A stretch of DNA of 64,000 nt. It comes from Congeria kusceri (Eukaryota; Mollusca; Bivalvia; Myida; Dreissenidae). The translations under genes and the position numbers were made by a program. This document shows, piece after piece, positions 22,351 to 35,200 of this stretch (within the stretch, counting starts at the first letter, position 1; the number at the start of each line of letters is the position of its first letter). The stretch spans positions 327,501 through 391,500 of the forward strand of contig JAPFQT010000081.1 of assembly GCA_027627225.1 (NCBI GenBank), given 5' to 3'. The notes beneath the pieces were generated by a model that had not been told where the DNA came from, did no database searches, and saw nothing but the letters and a program-made list of their open reading frames with translations.

Positions 22351-22762
22351 GTTCATCGACGGCATATAACCATCTTTAAAACGATTATTATTATGGAATT
22401 CAATCAAATATGTTAATTTGCCGGTTAATGGCAGACCCGTGCGTCTGTGTTACGATGCGCAGTCAAATGTCATTTAAATAATCCAAGACAGTTTAATACT
22501 ATGACATACTATTACATAATATTTACAACGCTTAAAATCTGGCTGAATACCTTAAAACGGCAAACTATCAAATTATACGTCAACTCTCAAATGTAAGAGC
22601 ACACGTTTTGTGCCACGCGTTTATACATGAAATGCTTACAAAACAAAATAAAATGAATACCAATTTTAGTGGTACCATACATATCCGTTGACGTTTGTTC
22701 ATTAATAAAAAGCAAATTTGCGTCCAAAATTTCAGGAAGCATGAGCGTTTTATCTACAGCCG

Positions 22763-23050
22763 AGGACGACAGCAATAATTCGTGATGAATTCCACGCTAC
22801 CGGAAGTGTAACAGGCCGCTGCAAGACAACCGCGAAGGAAGTTACCATCCCTGAACAAGTCACGGCGGTACGTAGACGATGACTTAAATATGCATATGGC
22901 CGAAATTTAGGGTACAATTTACGGCGAGACACCGTGCAATGTGGTGGATCTGGACTAGACGACATGTTTGACGTTCCATGGCCGACTGGGCTAACGTTGT
23001 CAATGTCAATAATTCCAGCTATGACGACAGAGCGCGTCATTTTCGTTTTA
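22763..23050 (+). pseudogene. Relic of a Tc1-like transposase N-terminal HTH
   Basis: The frame from 22763 reads RTTAIIRDEFHATGSVTGR, then a T/E-rich stretch ending VTAVRRR at a TGA (22880). Beyond it come LKYAYGRNLGYNLRRDTVQ and about 40 more codons. The 'F.ATGSVTGR...VT.PE...VRRR' pattern resembles the DNA-binding region of Tc1/mariner-type transposases. No DDE/D catalytic part and no start are present, so this is a decayed fragment. Assignment is by motif memory only. Confidence 0.4.
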
Positions 23051-24050
23051 TTGCCAAATGCTATTTTCACGACAGAGTAAGTAAGCGGGTGGTTCCGTGA
23101 ATCGCTACATAATAAAACTGGGGACGTATCACCGAAACATCTTAAGTTTAACTGAACTGAATATTTCTACTAGTATAATGTATGATTTACAGTTACGTGA
23201 ACACGATTCATTTATTCAGTTTACAGCGAATTTACGCTATGCGAAATGTCAAAATAATTTAAATAAAATGTTAATTTTAAAGTTATGGATAAGATTTTAC
23301 TCAAGATGTTCCAGGAAAAAAGCCCCTGAACGCGTAATTTGTTAACGTAAACTTTAAACGCAGTACGTTATCAACGGGGAGTTTTCAAACAAAACCTTTT
23401 ACCATAACTAGAAAGGAAAACTAAGTATGATTCTCGCGCGCCACACTGTTCCGTGTCACGGGTGCAACACGGAATGCTACAGAACAGCCGCGTTTCTAAG
23501 ACTACAGACCTTAGTCCAGTCGGGCAGGTTCGGGTAAATTGGGAAGGCGAGTTGGATCAATGTTTGGGGTGAGTATGGAATAACCTGTAAAAACCGGCAG
23601 CAGACCGCCCGCAAGCGCGGAACATCCTCACACGGCGGTTTATTCAGAATTTACATCAATGGCATTCACAAAACAGCATCAATAAAACAAAGTATCGTGT
23701 CCAATCTACATTAATTACTTGATGTAGAACAGTTGAGTAATGTAAATGTAGGGAAGTAAATTTGCAATTCTTCCCGTTAAGAACGAACCGTGACAACAAC
23801 AACAACAACAACAACAGCCAAACCAGCACATTAATAATGTACACAAGAATGTGAAAACCTGCAGTAGCGCTGAATATATTTATGCTGAAACACGTAACAA
23901 ATGTAATTTCGGATGTTGCAAGATTTCTTAGGGTTTGATGGACGCTGTTAAACGGACATCATACTTGGTTGTCTTTAACATAATACCGATACTCCTGAAC
24001 AGGGCGAAATACATCAAATAAAACTTTGAAATTCACAGTGGCATAATTGA
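23050..24050. other. Mostly unassigned; (CAA)n microsatellite
   Basis: Apart from the exon-like island, only a (CAA)7-like tract (23793-23816) stands out. Confidence 0.4.
23400..23578 (+). other. GC-richer exon-like island
   Basis: A frame free of stops from about 23407 includes VSKTTDLSPVGQVRVNWEGE and runs to LDQCLG, where a good 5' splice site (ttggg|gtgagtatgg) follows, with a TGA just inside it. Composition differs from the AT-rich flanks. I recognise no protein family and saw no partner exon. Confidence 0.2.
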
Positions 24051-24051
24051 C

Positions 24052-24187
24052 ATGGTGTCCAACCTGCAATTGGGAATTTGGGAGCTCATGAGTTCGATTC
24101 GTACTCGGGAAGCGTTGACATGACCATAAGACAGAAGTGTTGGTTCTTCCCAGGGAATGGACTCGACCGTGTCAACTAGCTAGCTTT
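24052..24187 (+). repeat. tRNA-derived SINE
   Basis: The head has 'atggtgtccaacctgcaa' (A-box region) and 'gagttcgattcgtactcggg' (B box). The body contains 'ggttcttcccagggaatgga' and 'ctcgac.gtgt', shared with the SINEs at 38420 and 30231. RNA polymerase III transcription is inferred from the head. Confidence 0.65.
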
Positions 24188-25640
24188 CAACACAATCGCG
24201 CTTAAAAAAAGGTTTAAACTTAATACGACATTATAATGAACAATAATGACCAAATATTTGCGAATACGCCCCATGTTGTGACCTTTAATTAATTTAATTT
24301 AATTTAATTAGAAGTACTTCATATATAAGATGTAAGTTTATAAAATCACGAATAAAATCTATTTCGAGTTCAATCAATATACGCATAAGGTTTACAACAT
24401 ACAAATACATGACATCTCAATTCATCGCAATTTCTGAAAATACTTAAATATTTAAAATCAAATATTGTATAAAAGATTATAAAGCAATTGTGTCGATATA
24501 TGGTCTATTCAACGACCAATATCGCAACATCACGGTCCGTATCCTGATGATGCTGGCTAAGAAGATAATGCAGGCTTCAGCGAAGGAGCAGACAGTGGGG
24601 TACGTCAGTTTATAAATAAATGTCTTTTTTACATTTACCTCATGCATTCTTTTTGCAATAGATATGGATTAACCGATCCATTATCTACCTACGGGTACCC
24701 TTTCGAAACTTTCGAAAATATTGGTCAGAGAAACGAAACATTAGACGCGAAACAATGCCATTTAGAAAATATGTTACGCTTTTTTAGTATCTTTGCGAGC
24801 AAAGATTATACCTTGTACACCGTTATACTGAACACGCGCGGGAGTACTTTGAAAGTGTGAACATTGGCAAAGTTCGGAGCGTTTGTGACGTCGATAACGT
24901 CAATACTTTTTCTGTTCTCGTGCGTTGGCTTGCGTACACACTGTTGTAATTGTCATAGAAATTTAATATATTGTTTTATTTTATTGAAATTTTCACTGTA
25001 TATACAGGAAATGTTCCGATGTATTGTGTATATATAATCATATATGTAAATTAAAAGATTGCCTCAGTGATATTTATGTTTGAACAACCCTCGCACATTC
25101 ATAACGAAATATATGGTTGTGAAAAACAACTTCAAAAAAAAACTTTGAAACTTGTCCTAGATCTACATATTTAGGTATATTTTCATATAAAACTAAACGT
25201 CACTTACCTTTGCTGGCTTCAACTTCCCGACACAGTCCACGTTCTTGCCAAGTTTGCAGTTTCACGCTCACAGATAGTTAGAATTGTTAATAACAAATAT
25301 CTCCATATCGCAATCGTCACGAGAAAACACGTTATTTGCAATTTTCCCCACTGCTTACACTTATACTTGGAGCACTGTTTAGACATATATCATTATGCAC
25401 GTGCTTAAACAAATTACAAATGTAAGTCAATAAATACGTTCAAATACAAGCACTTACCTAAACGATCACATTTTGCAAGTTTAGAATTACACACCACACA
25501 CTTAATCACGTGTACACAACCCATGTCGTACATAAAGCTATAACCGTTACATTAATTGGTTTTTGAATTTGTGTAGTCTCGTGCAGTTTCAATTGGATTA
25601 TAACAATAGAACATTTAATCTGGCCTTGCCAAAGTTAAAG
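24188..25640. other. Gene-free by firm criteria; two exon-like patches
   Basis: On the plus strand 24463-24601 is open and contains NDQYRNITVRILMMLAKKIM, ending at a possible donor (tgggg|tacgtcag region). On the minus strand, strong GTAAGTG donors lie at about 25202-25208 and 25452-25458. 24886-24902 holds an inverted pair of CRE half-sites (tgacgt...acgtca). None can be tied into a gene here. Confidence 0.25.
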
Positions 25641-25669
25641 GCGCTGTGTCATGCTTTCATCATCTCTAT

Positions 25670-25740
25670 CATCGTGATCATCATCATCATCGTCGTCGTC
25701 ATCATCATCATCATCATCATCGTCATCATCATCATCATTT
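25670..25740 (+). repeat. (ATC)n microsatellite
   Basis: About 20 imperfect ATC/GTC trinucleotides. Open frames of I/V (plus) and M (minus) runs are by-products. Confidence 0.9.
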
Positions 25741-25744
25741 CGTG

Positions 25745-26735
25745 ATGATTTTCGTCCTCATTGTCATCATCATGAACGTAATAAACCATCCTTATTATCA
25801 TCATCGTTGCATTTAATGCCATCGTCATCATCAGATGCATGCGATATGTATTCATTCGTCGTCGCACTCCGCGTTCGCTCAGATATGCGTCTTGATCAAT
25901 AACGTGGTCAAGGTAACGGAATATATACCGACGATGACTATCACTAAGATGCCAACTATTGAACACATTCAAACATTTGAAAAACAGATCACTGTGCCAC
26001 TCGTGAAAGTATAAATTTCTACGATTACTTGTGAATTAAAATCAAAATTCTAAAATTCCAAAGGTGTTAATATTTAGTTTTTGTCACGCAAATAGTTCAA
26101 TTCACAGTGTTTCAAACACAGATTCTTAATTTAACCTATGTTAAACTTAAGTTAATAATAATTAAGTATCCTCATAAATATGGCCCCAGGTGAACTCAAT
26201 GCGCTCCCCGACGAACACCGTGAACTGAGACAGTTCGATTCACAAGACATCTGTGTCCCACAATAAATTCCTGACTTTCTGAGCGGCTAAACCACCGTGG
26301 TCAAACCTTGAAGATCGGAAGCAGACTGACACAGCTCAAACGACTGCTATCCTGACTGGATTTTAGATAATTTTGGGTTAAAGCACAATTGCACGCGATG
26401 CACGTGAAGTGTAAACTTGGCGGGAGTTTGGCGTAGTCTGTAACATAACTTAAGAGTAATTTAAAGTGGCATATCGCAGAAATACAGACGCATATACACG
26501 TAATAAACAAAATAGCCAGATTCTTCAATAAATCTTAAATGCATTAAAATTACATATATATTGAAAACATCGATAGAAATAACAGAAATTGGATACAAGA
26601 AAACAAGGGCTGAAGCTTAAGTATTATAAGAATTGCGGCCTTCGTTGTCGAACATTTAACGCTTAACAACTTCCCAAGTAGCAATGGATTGCTCCAAGTG
26701 ATTGTGCCTGATCTTCATTATGGAAAAAACGAAAT
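25745..26735. other. Unassigned DNA
   Basis: One exon-like minus-strand patch at about 26170-26225 reads SQFTVFVGERIEFTWGHIYE, but it has a stop close upstream and no splice partner that I can show. Otherwise featureless. Confidence 0.3.
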
Positions 26736-26739
26736 AAGA

Positions 26740-27034
26740 GTGCTTTGTAGGATCACATTTTTCACACACCTGTGAAGAATAGGATCTCATGTGTCACATC
26801 TTTAAGTGCGAATAATGAGATTGGCTTAAAAGGGGTATGCGCGAGGATCACAGAAGAATATAATTTCACTGCATATCAAAAACTGGATGCAATCACAGTC
26901 TTCACCGAAAATGTGACGAATACAAATGGGATGTGTAAAGAATAAAATCTATATTATCTCACCGGTGAAGAATGAGATCCTATTTCTCACAGATGTGAAA
27001 AAAATTATTTGTGAAAAATATGGTCCTACAGTGC
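26740..27034. mobile_element. MITE with ~24-bp imperfect terminal inverted repeats
   Basis: The left end is 'gtgctttgtaggatcacatt' plus tttcac; the right end is its near-inverse, 'gtgaaaaatatggtcctaca' plus gtgc (27011-27034). Inner 'gaataggatctcat' (26777-26790) and 'atgagatcctattt' (26967-26980) also face each other. Non-coding. Confidence 0.7.
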
Positions 27035-27075
27035 TTCATTGGTTAACACTAATATCGCATATTGAAACACTGTCC

Positions 27076-27985
27076 AAGAACTGGGGAATGGTGTAGTTAA
27101 AGAATGGAAGACCACATGTCTGTATAGCTTACATCAATTGTAGAACTGGGGAATGGTGTAGAATGGAAGACCACATGTCTGTATAGCTTACATCAATTGT
27201 AGAACTGGGGAATGCTGAAGTTGAAGAATGGAAGACCACATGCCTGTATAGCTTACATCAATTGTAGAACTGGGGAATGCTGTAGTTGAAGAATGGAAGA
27301 CCACATGTCTGTATAGCTTACATCAATTGTAGAACTGGGGAATGCTGTAGTTAAAGAATGGAAGACCACATGTCTGTATAGCTTACATCAATTGTAGAAC
27401 TGGGGAATGGTGTAGAATGGAAGACCACATGCCTGTATAGCTTACATCAATTGTAGAACTGGGGAATTGTGTAGTTGAAGAATGGAAGACCACATGTCTG
27501 TATAGCTTACATCAATTGTAGAACTGGGGAATGGTGAAGAATGCAAGACCACATGTCTGTATAGCTTACATCAATTGTAGAACTGGGGAATGCTGTAGTT
27601 AAAGAATGGAAGACCACATGTCTGTATAGCTTACATCAATTGTAGAACTGGGGAATGGTGTAGAATGGAAGACCACATGTCTGTATAGCTTACATCAATT
27701 GTAGAACGGGGGAATGGTGTAGAATGGAAGACCACATGCCTGTATAGCTTACATCAATTGTAGAACTGGGGAATGCTGTAGTTGAAGAATGGAAGACCAC
27801 ATGTCTGTATAGATTACATCAATTGTAGAACTGAGGAATGCTGTAGTTGAAGAATGGAATACCACATGTCTGTATAGCTTACATCAATTGCAGATCTGGG
27901 GAATGGTGTAGTTAAAGAATGGAAGACCATATGTCTGTATAGCTTACATCAATTGTAGTCCTGAGGAATGGTGTAGTTAAAGAAT
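27076..27985 (+). repeat. Minisatellite with 59- and 65-bp unit classes
   Basis: About 14 copies of 'gaagaccacatgtctgtata', 'gcttacatcaattgtagaac', 'tggggaatg'. A six-base insertion (ttaaag or ttgaag after 'gtag') distinguishes long from short units. Short and long units are interspersed, which points to repeated unequal exchange. Confidence 0.93.
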
Positions 27986-29980
27986 AAGAATTTGGAGTCT
28001 TTTTGAGTTCTCTCCCTGGAATTGTAACTAATCTGCACTAGGAATTACTGTCACAGTTTTCTACTGAAATTATTAGACCAGCTACTTATTACTTTATAAG
28101 AATTTAACACATTAATTGTTAACCCATGTCATGCGTTCATACAAACTATAATTCCAAGAGAATAACTGTCCTGTTGTTTTCAGCAGCATCCCATTCAGTT
28201 TCAGTATGGTTGTACTCTAACTACAATACTTACAGATATGATTTTGGTTTTCTATAATCAAAGATTCAAGTTTATATACAAAGACGGAATGAATTGCAAC
28301 TGGAAATGCGAGATGCATTTGCCCCAATCTACAACCATAACAACAGAAATCAGCCACAGAATCTCACAAACAACATTGTCCAGTAACAGAGCAAGACTTC
28401 AGTGGACGGATAGGAATCAATCACTGAAAATGTAAACGAAGGAATACAAATAAAAATTTGGTTGGAAGATCTCAGAACTGCTTGCTGCGCAAAGTATTGA
28501 CAAAATATAATTAATTAAACTTATCTGTCTAACTCATTGTCCACAAAAGTTTTATTTTGATTTCATTTCATGAAAGGTAATGATCGAATTGAAATTCCAA
28601 GTGTTATTTAAAAATGTCTACCTCTCCAAACATTAAATTACTTTCCACTTAAAATTTAGCAAGTTTAAATAAGATCAGTGGTGAAATGGGTGATACAGGG
28701 AATATAAGAACAGGATTTAGTTTACCTAACAGGATCAATAACAGGTTTTACTTGCCAGACCTGACTAGTTTCAACAGATTACATGTGAATGTTTGGTCAA
28801 CACTGGTTTAACTATTAAGGCTTATTTGTGAATGAAATACAATTTGGTGACGGACAGAAGTCAACGCATAAGAGGTTCTTTATACCGATAGCTTACCGAT
28901 CATGTTGAATTGTATGCTTAATTGTTTAATTGTTAATAGACATTTCCAACTTTGAAAAATCTGATGTTGAAAACTTAATCCGATTAGAAGTATGTAAACT
29001 TTGGGGTTGTCTCAAGTTTGTATAATTTGACGACGCAATAAAATGTGTGTTTATGGACTGATAAAAAACATGTTAGTTGGGTGTTTCACATATGCACGCA
29101 ACAAACTTAACACTTCGTCCTTGCTTTGTGTAAAAAACGGTAGTTTATATGATATATTTCAGTATGCAATATATAACAAGACGTTACGCGTAATAAACAT
29201 GCCGTTTCTTGGTCTTACACTAGTTAGGATGCGTAGCACTTGTATGTCGTGCTTTTTGGTAAACTAATGTTAATTTATATTTATGAGTTTAAATTTGAAA
29301 GAAATATCATTAAGGTAAGAAATAGATATGCAATATGTAACATACAGTTAAATTATATGTTTCACTTGTTTTCTTGTAGTTCATTAACTGGTGTATTTTA
29401 AATACACACTGAATTGTAAACACCAATATTTTACAGTCGTTCATTTTATCCACATGATGTAACGGTAATGCAACTTTGTGTCACGATATTCACGTGATTC
29501 TTGAAATCACCAAAGAGCATGTGCGTAGCAGTGTAGTACTATATATATTTCTGTATTGGTTTCTTATGTTTTAATAGATATACTGTAACACACTGATTGT
29601 TGTGGACTTTATATAGACAATTTATCTGATTTATTTATAATGTTCACCACTAAAGGAAGACCCTACCAAACATACATGCTGATCATTTTATACAATGTTT
29701 AACAATTAATAATTTAGAAACCTTTCCTGTTCCCCCGTTCCAAAACAGGTTAGCGGACTATATAAAATGACCAACGTTTCAAGAAAAGAATGGTATGCGA
29801 GGTCAGTGTGACAAATTGGGGCTATTGACGTAACATCACATACCATCATATCACTTAAAACATAAAATATATCATTCCAATTAAGATTTACCGTTCTTCT
29901 TATGTTTTTTCTGTGTGATGATATATATCCAAACATAAATCAATTGATCGCACATATTAATCAGCCAATATTGTGCGTGT
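27986..29980. other. Gene-free AT-rich DNA
   Basis: Open frames 28238-28435, 29043-29267 and 29706-29936 show no domains. Nothing else supported. Confidence 0.4.
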
Positions 29981-29984
29981 GTTA

Positions 29985-30082
29985 AAACCGAGCATCATGC
30001 TCTTTAGGTCGAGCATCATGCTAAATAGTACAAGGCTGTAAGAAGAGCATGATGCTCAGTCTAACGATCATGATGCTCGTTT
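29985..30082. repeat. Fourfold GAGCATSATGCTC palindrome cluster
   Basis: Four copies of a 13-base near-palindrome lie at 29990-30002, 30011-30022, 30045-30057 and 30066-30078. They are arranged two and two, so that the outer pair also forms an inverted repeat ('aaaccgagcatcatg' against 'catgatgctcgttt'). It could be a very small MITE or a cruciform-forming site. Confidence 0.7.
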
Positions 30083-30230
30083 CTATGAGCATATGCAGGT
30101 GTCAGTCCACACATTTCAGGTCTCTCTATCTAATTAAGACATTACACACATGACAAAAACCTAAGCATATTCCAATCCGCTTTAAATTATCAATTGAATG
30201 TACAGTAATGTAGTGAATCTTTCACACTTA

Positions 30231-30300
30231 GTACTGGTTCTACCCAAGAAACAGACTCGAGAATGTTTAAATAAGCCACATGCTGGTGACTGAAACATTT
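30231..30300 (+). repeat. SINE 3' body fragment
   Basis: 'tggttctacccaagaaacag' and 'actcgagaatgtttaaataa' match the body of the SINEs at 24052 and 38420. The tRNA-like head is absent. Confidence 0.5.
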
Positions 30301-30347
30301 GATCCTGCCAGATGATGGCCTGTGTCTAGAACAATCCTCGACACATC

Positions 30348-30409
30348 TAGGACTAGAATAGACCGGCTATGAGTCATAGTGTCTATGACTTTGGTTTATT
30401 CTAGTCCTA
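30348..30409. repeat. Hairpin, 17-bp imperfect stem
   Basis: 'taggactagaatagacc' faces 'ggtttattctagtccta' (16 of 17 paired). The loop contains a second palindrome, 'ctatgagtcatag'. Possibly the end structure of a small element. Confidence 0.65.
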
Positions 30410-30429
30410 ACTGTTATATGCTCATTTCA

Positions 30430-31090
30430 GATTAAGTACATTTCATGAATTATTATGTTTTTTAGTTAGCGGCGATAAACGAGCGATTTAGTACCGAAAA
30501 TCAAGATGGGGTATAGCTTCTGACTCAGAAGAGTGGACTTACATATTAATATCATCTGTCGTCGTCGTCAACCATTTACAACTTCTCTGAAACCGCTTGG
30601 CGCCTTTAAATCTTACTTGGCAGGGATGTTCCTGATGACAAGTGTTACTTTGTAGACCTTGTAAGTGCCTTTAAATTAATCAGAGAAACACTGATCATGA
30701 CGTTTTTGATTTATGCATACGAATTGCAGAGAAAAGTTTACCCTGTTCCATTACTGACTGACAGTAAAATTACCTTAATAAGTATACAGTTATATTTTAA
30801 CATAATTTATGATGACGGACAAAGGGACGTAACAAAAGAACTGTTTTTGTTCATGAGGCGAATTTGTGCATGAGCATCGAAGTTTCTTAATACCTTCACT
30901 TAAGGTATCTACCTTTTCTTCCATACTTTACGGGCAAAATTATTATTTGTATATGCTATTTTAACAGTTAATGTTAATTATTGTAATAATTATCTGCATA
31001 TCAACACCTTGTCACTGAACAATATCGCAGTAATCACGTACAAGTTTAAATAATATAAACAGTTAGTTCAATGTTTATAAATGACATCGA
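30430..31090. other. Gene-free DNA downstream of the TRIM-like gene
   Basis: No supported feature. Confidence 0.4.
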
Positions 31091-31113
31091 AGACAAAGGT
31101 GAAATATCAAAAT

Positions 31114-31119
31114 TTTATT
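31114..31119 (-). terminator. Candidate poly(A) signal of the TRIM-like gene
   Basis: AATAAA on the minus strand, about 800 bases after the stop codon. It is a plausible 3' UTR end; no transcript evidence. Confidence 0.35.
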
Positions 31120-31916
31120 CACACGCACAATATAAAGTTTGTTGTTATAACATGCTACATAATAATAACAGTAGAACAATCATCACATATGTTTAATTAT
31201 GTCATCAATGGATTTTAAATAAATGTTTAAATACATGAAAAATAATTATATATCTTAATTGTCTCCATTTTCTGAAGATTAACATACATCAGTTACACAG
31301 AACAGAAAATGCATATGCATCCAACACTACAAGCAGGTAAGTTATTTATGTCTGATTGCACAAGTATCAATGTTATAATAAACGATGTTAAATCATCATC
31401 AGTATAAAACTAAATACAAGTAACCAATTTAACATCATGTTTTCTTTTTATATGATTAAACTAAACAATACTCAAATCATCAATGTCTTTTCAATGCAGA
31501 AAATTACAAGAAATCCTTCATATTTCAAAAACAAGTATTTATATAACATTACAGTGTCGTGTTTTCAAGGAATTGATCAAATACATTTCTCAAATATGTG
31601 TACAAATGACAGTCTAAAAATAGCAATTGTCATGTACATTGTACATGTATTTTTCTGTACACAGATTGACTTCTAAATTAAAATTGTACCAGGTATTTGT
31701 CCTTTAACATACATCATATATAACTTGTTAAGTTAAGGACAAATGCAGAAACACTTATTTGACACAAATAACACAGACTATTGGTTCCAAAGTCATACTG
31801 TCATAATTATGATAAAAGTATATTATACAGAAATATAACACAGTACACAATATATCATTTCTAACTTACAAACCGTATTTGTTATTATACAAATGTCTGA
31901 TACATGTAAAAGTAAG

Positions 31917-32272
31917 CTATTGCACTTTGAACACCAGGATGTTGTTGTCCTTTAATTGTCCCACAATGATGGAGGCTGTGTGCCTGTTGTAGCAGACTGA
32001 CACTGGGATCCCCACTACATCCCTGTATGTAGCCAGAGTGGCCAGCTTCTTCCTGCCCTCCCTGTCCACCTGTATGATGATAGTCTGTGACAGGCCTCCA
32101 CCGACCAACACCTGGCCTGCAGGTGTCACATGTACAGCACGTGGGTATTGTAGTTCAGGGTCCTCCAATGTAGAGAGTAGTGACCCATCCCTGGCCAGGG
32201 TGAGGAGCTTGTGCTGGGAGTAGTTGGAGATGTATATACGATCCCCAGTGGGACTCACAGCACAGCTCCATA
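31917..32272 (-). CDS. TRIM-like gene, exon 3 (C-terminal propeller)
   Basis: The acceptor is ctctgttttgcag|TATGGAGCTG; with the leftover G of exon 2 this reads V-W-S-C-A-V-S-P-T-G-D. The frame closes the propeller with NNILVFKVQ and TAG. An ATG inside the exon could be mistaken for a start, but the splice site shows it is internal. Confidence 0.88.
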
Positions 32273-35200
32273 CTGCAAAACAGAGTCACATCAAGATATT
32301 AAATTACTTTAAATGTTTAATAATGTTAATAAACAAACTGCAGTGACATCGTATTATTAATGCGTCGTTAAACAGACAATTACGCGTCTTAAAGATCTGC
32401 ATAAAATCCAATAATAATAAATATTTTAGTGCGACAGGAAGCTTCGGTATCAGTTTATTGCCTAAACGTTTGACACATTGACTGGTGAGCTAGAATTGCA
32501 TTTACCACAATTACACAGATGGAAACAATTACACGGTACAGTGAAAATGTACGCATGAATGCGTAACTATATGCAGTAATAACGGATTTCCTATACATGT
32601 ATACATGAATGTGTCAGCTGATGCAACTATGGCATATGCAGTATTAATAGATTTTGTATACATGTATACATGATTACTGACATCTGTGTTATTCTATAGC
32701 TGACACAGGCGGACATATTTATAACATGTACATGTACATTATAATAACAGAAGTTAAGCTTTTACAACAGGAAATATGTTTCAAAACAACATGAACTAAA
32801 ACTTCTCTTTTGTTCTTCTACACAAGTAACAAAAGCCAGTTGTTATTTAAACAGTTTTACAAATACAAATCTATTAATTTAACAAATTTCAACTACAACA
32901 ATTTAAAGTTTATTTACTTCATATAACGTTTGGAAACACGATGAATTATCAAACAATAATGCACGTATATTTACTTCAAAACCACAAAATATAAACAGCA
33001 GGTCACAGAGTGTGTCATTGATTTGCACTCACAGTCTATTTATAGACATGCCATGAAGTCAGGAGTGACAGTCAAAATGCCTGATAAGTTATATTTAAAA
33101 ATCAATAATATTGAAAATCATTCTTTACTGCTTTTGTAAACTTAAACTGACACATGTACATTCTACAACTATGCAGACTTACAATTATCTTATAATACAT
33201 ATTTCTAATAATATCCGGATGAACCCGCCATGATTCTAACCTGTATCATCACATGATGTATCCTCATACAGCTTGCTGACCAGTTTCCCACTCAGCGTGT
33301 ACTTGTACAGTGCAGTACGATCAGTGACATACAGCTCCCCCTGGTGGTGGGCGATACCTCTACAGTGATGATGTAACTGAAGCTTCCTGCCGTTCACCAG
33401 CTGCCCATTGTTGACAGAGATAAACTGGATCCCATGTGTGTTAGCATCATTCATAGTAACAGCAACTTCACTGCGTGTTATATGACATATGTCCCATGGA
33501 TCAGTTGACACATCACAATGAGTAAGCACCCTGTACTGCTGGTCCAGCAGCTTTAATTTCTCATTACTGCAGTCTACAACAAGAATCTGGCCATCAGGGA
33601 GAACACATATGCCTCTGATCCAGCATGGTGATGAATCACTTGGTATGCTCACATCATACTGTGACTTTCCTTTAACCGTCAATACTTGGTCTGGGTTTCC
33701 CTGCACTGTCAATGGCTGGGTACTGTGTACAATCCTCCCCAGACCTGACAGTTTGGACAAGTACTGCTCAATGTCACTGTTAGGCTGGAATGTTAGTGAA
33801 TGTTCAACCAGAACAGAGTTCTCTTGCATATATGTTTCAGAATGTTGTATTTTATCATTACATTTCTTGCTCACTATGAAGGAGAGTTCCTCTTTGCTCT
33901 TATCACTTATGTCCTGTATGGCCTCATGAAGTTTTTTCAATTGATCCCGAAGACTGATGCAGTTCTCAACATCTGTCTTGAGAGAAGCTCGGAGGCTCGT
34001 CAGAGTTGCTTTCATTTCATTCAAGGTGTTTGTTTCTATCTTGTCTAAAGCTGCATTTATTTTTCGGCGTGTTTCTCTGACATATCGTAATTGTTCATCA
34101 TATGACCCCTGCACAGACTGCATGCAGGCCTCCTGTTTCTTCTGCAGGCTTTTCATTACTTCCAGAATAGTTCGGAGCGAGCCAGAAAGTTGCTGCAGGT
34201 CAGTGGACTGTGTTTTGACTGACTCAGAAATGAGTGTCACTTTAGTGCACAGTCTGAAAAACAAAACGACAGTATATATATTAAAGCACAAATAGATGAA
34301 ATTAAATTTATATTCAGACAAGATGACAATTCTTATTTCAAAGCATGTACCATGGGAATGTCATATATACAATAACAAGAGCCGTCAGTAAAACAGTTAT
34401 GCCCCATCTCTGTTAAAAGCAAATCATTAAAATATAAAGTTTGGTGAGGATTGGATGAAAACTGTTGGACATTTAAAGTCTATACTGATAAAAAGGCCAA
34501 TTTTGATCAATCAAGGGCCAAACCTCTGTACTTCCTGGGGTAATTTGGCTGATTATTTTTCCTGTTTTTTTTCTGAAGATTGGATGAAAACTGTTGAACT
34601 TATAGAGCGGAAATGTCTAACTAGAACTCTGCGAGTCGGGTGTTTCGCCTGACGCAGCATAACTCAAGTACAATAACAGCAATTATGCCGAAACTTAACT
34701 TAACATTCCTTTTATGCCTTTTCATAATGATTGCACAAAAACTTCTCAAGTTACTGTCTGAACAAGTCTTATTTAAACTTTTTTTTAAAAAGGGGCATAA
34801 CTCAAGTACGATAAGAGGGAATATGCCGAAAATGAAACTTAACCTTTTTATGCCTACTAACACTTCCCTAAAGTTTCATAGTGATTCGACAAAATCTTCT
34901 CAAGTTATTGTCTGCAAACAACTGCAGGTGACGCCGCTGACAACGCCGCCACAGCCAAAAGTACCCCCTATATGTCGCTTTTTAGGCGACACAAAAATAC
35001 CAATTTTAGATCATTCAAGAACCATAACTCAATAATTCCTAGGGTGATTTGGCTGATTATCGAATTTGGTAGAGATATTATGGCCAGAAACATTTTCATG
35101 AAGTTTGGTGAGGATTGGACAAAAATTGTTGGACTTGGACAGCAGAAAGAAAAGTGGTCTACCGACGGACACACCGACATTAGCAAACCAATATACCCGG

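Noticed and set aside
22750..23070. 106-codon minus-strand open frame
   Set aside because: It is antisense to the transposase-like relic and shows no domain.
24886..24902. CRE-like promoter (tgacgtcgataacgtca)
   Set aside because: No gene start could be placed nearby; kept only as a remark.
31917..32258. Independent 113-codon gene starting at the internal ATG
   Set aside because: A canonical acceptor just upstream and matching phase show it is the last exon of the TRIM-like gene.
33609..34295. Plus-strand open frames of 82-112 codons
   Set aside because: Antisense shadows of TRIM-like exon 2.
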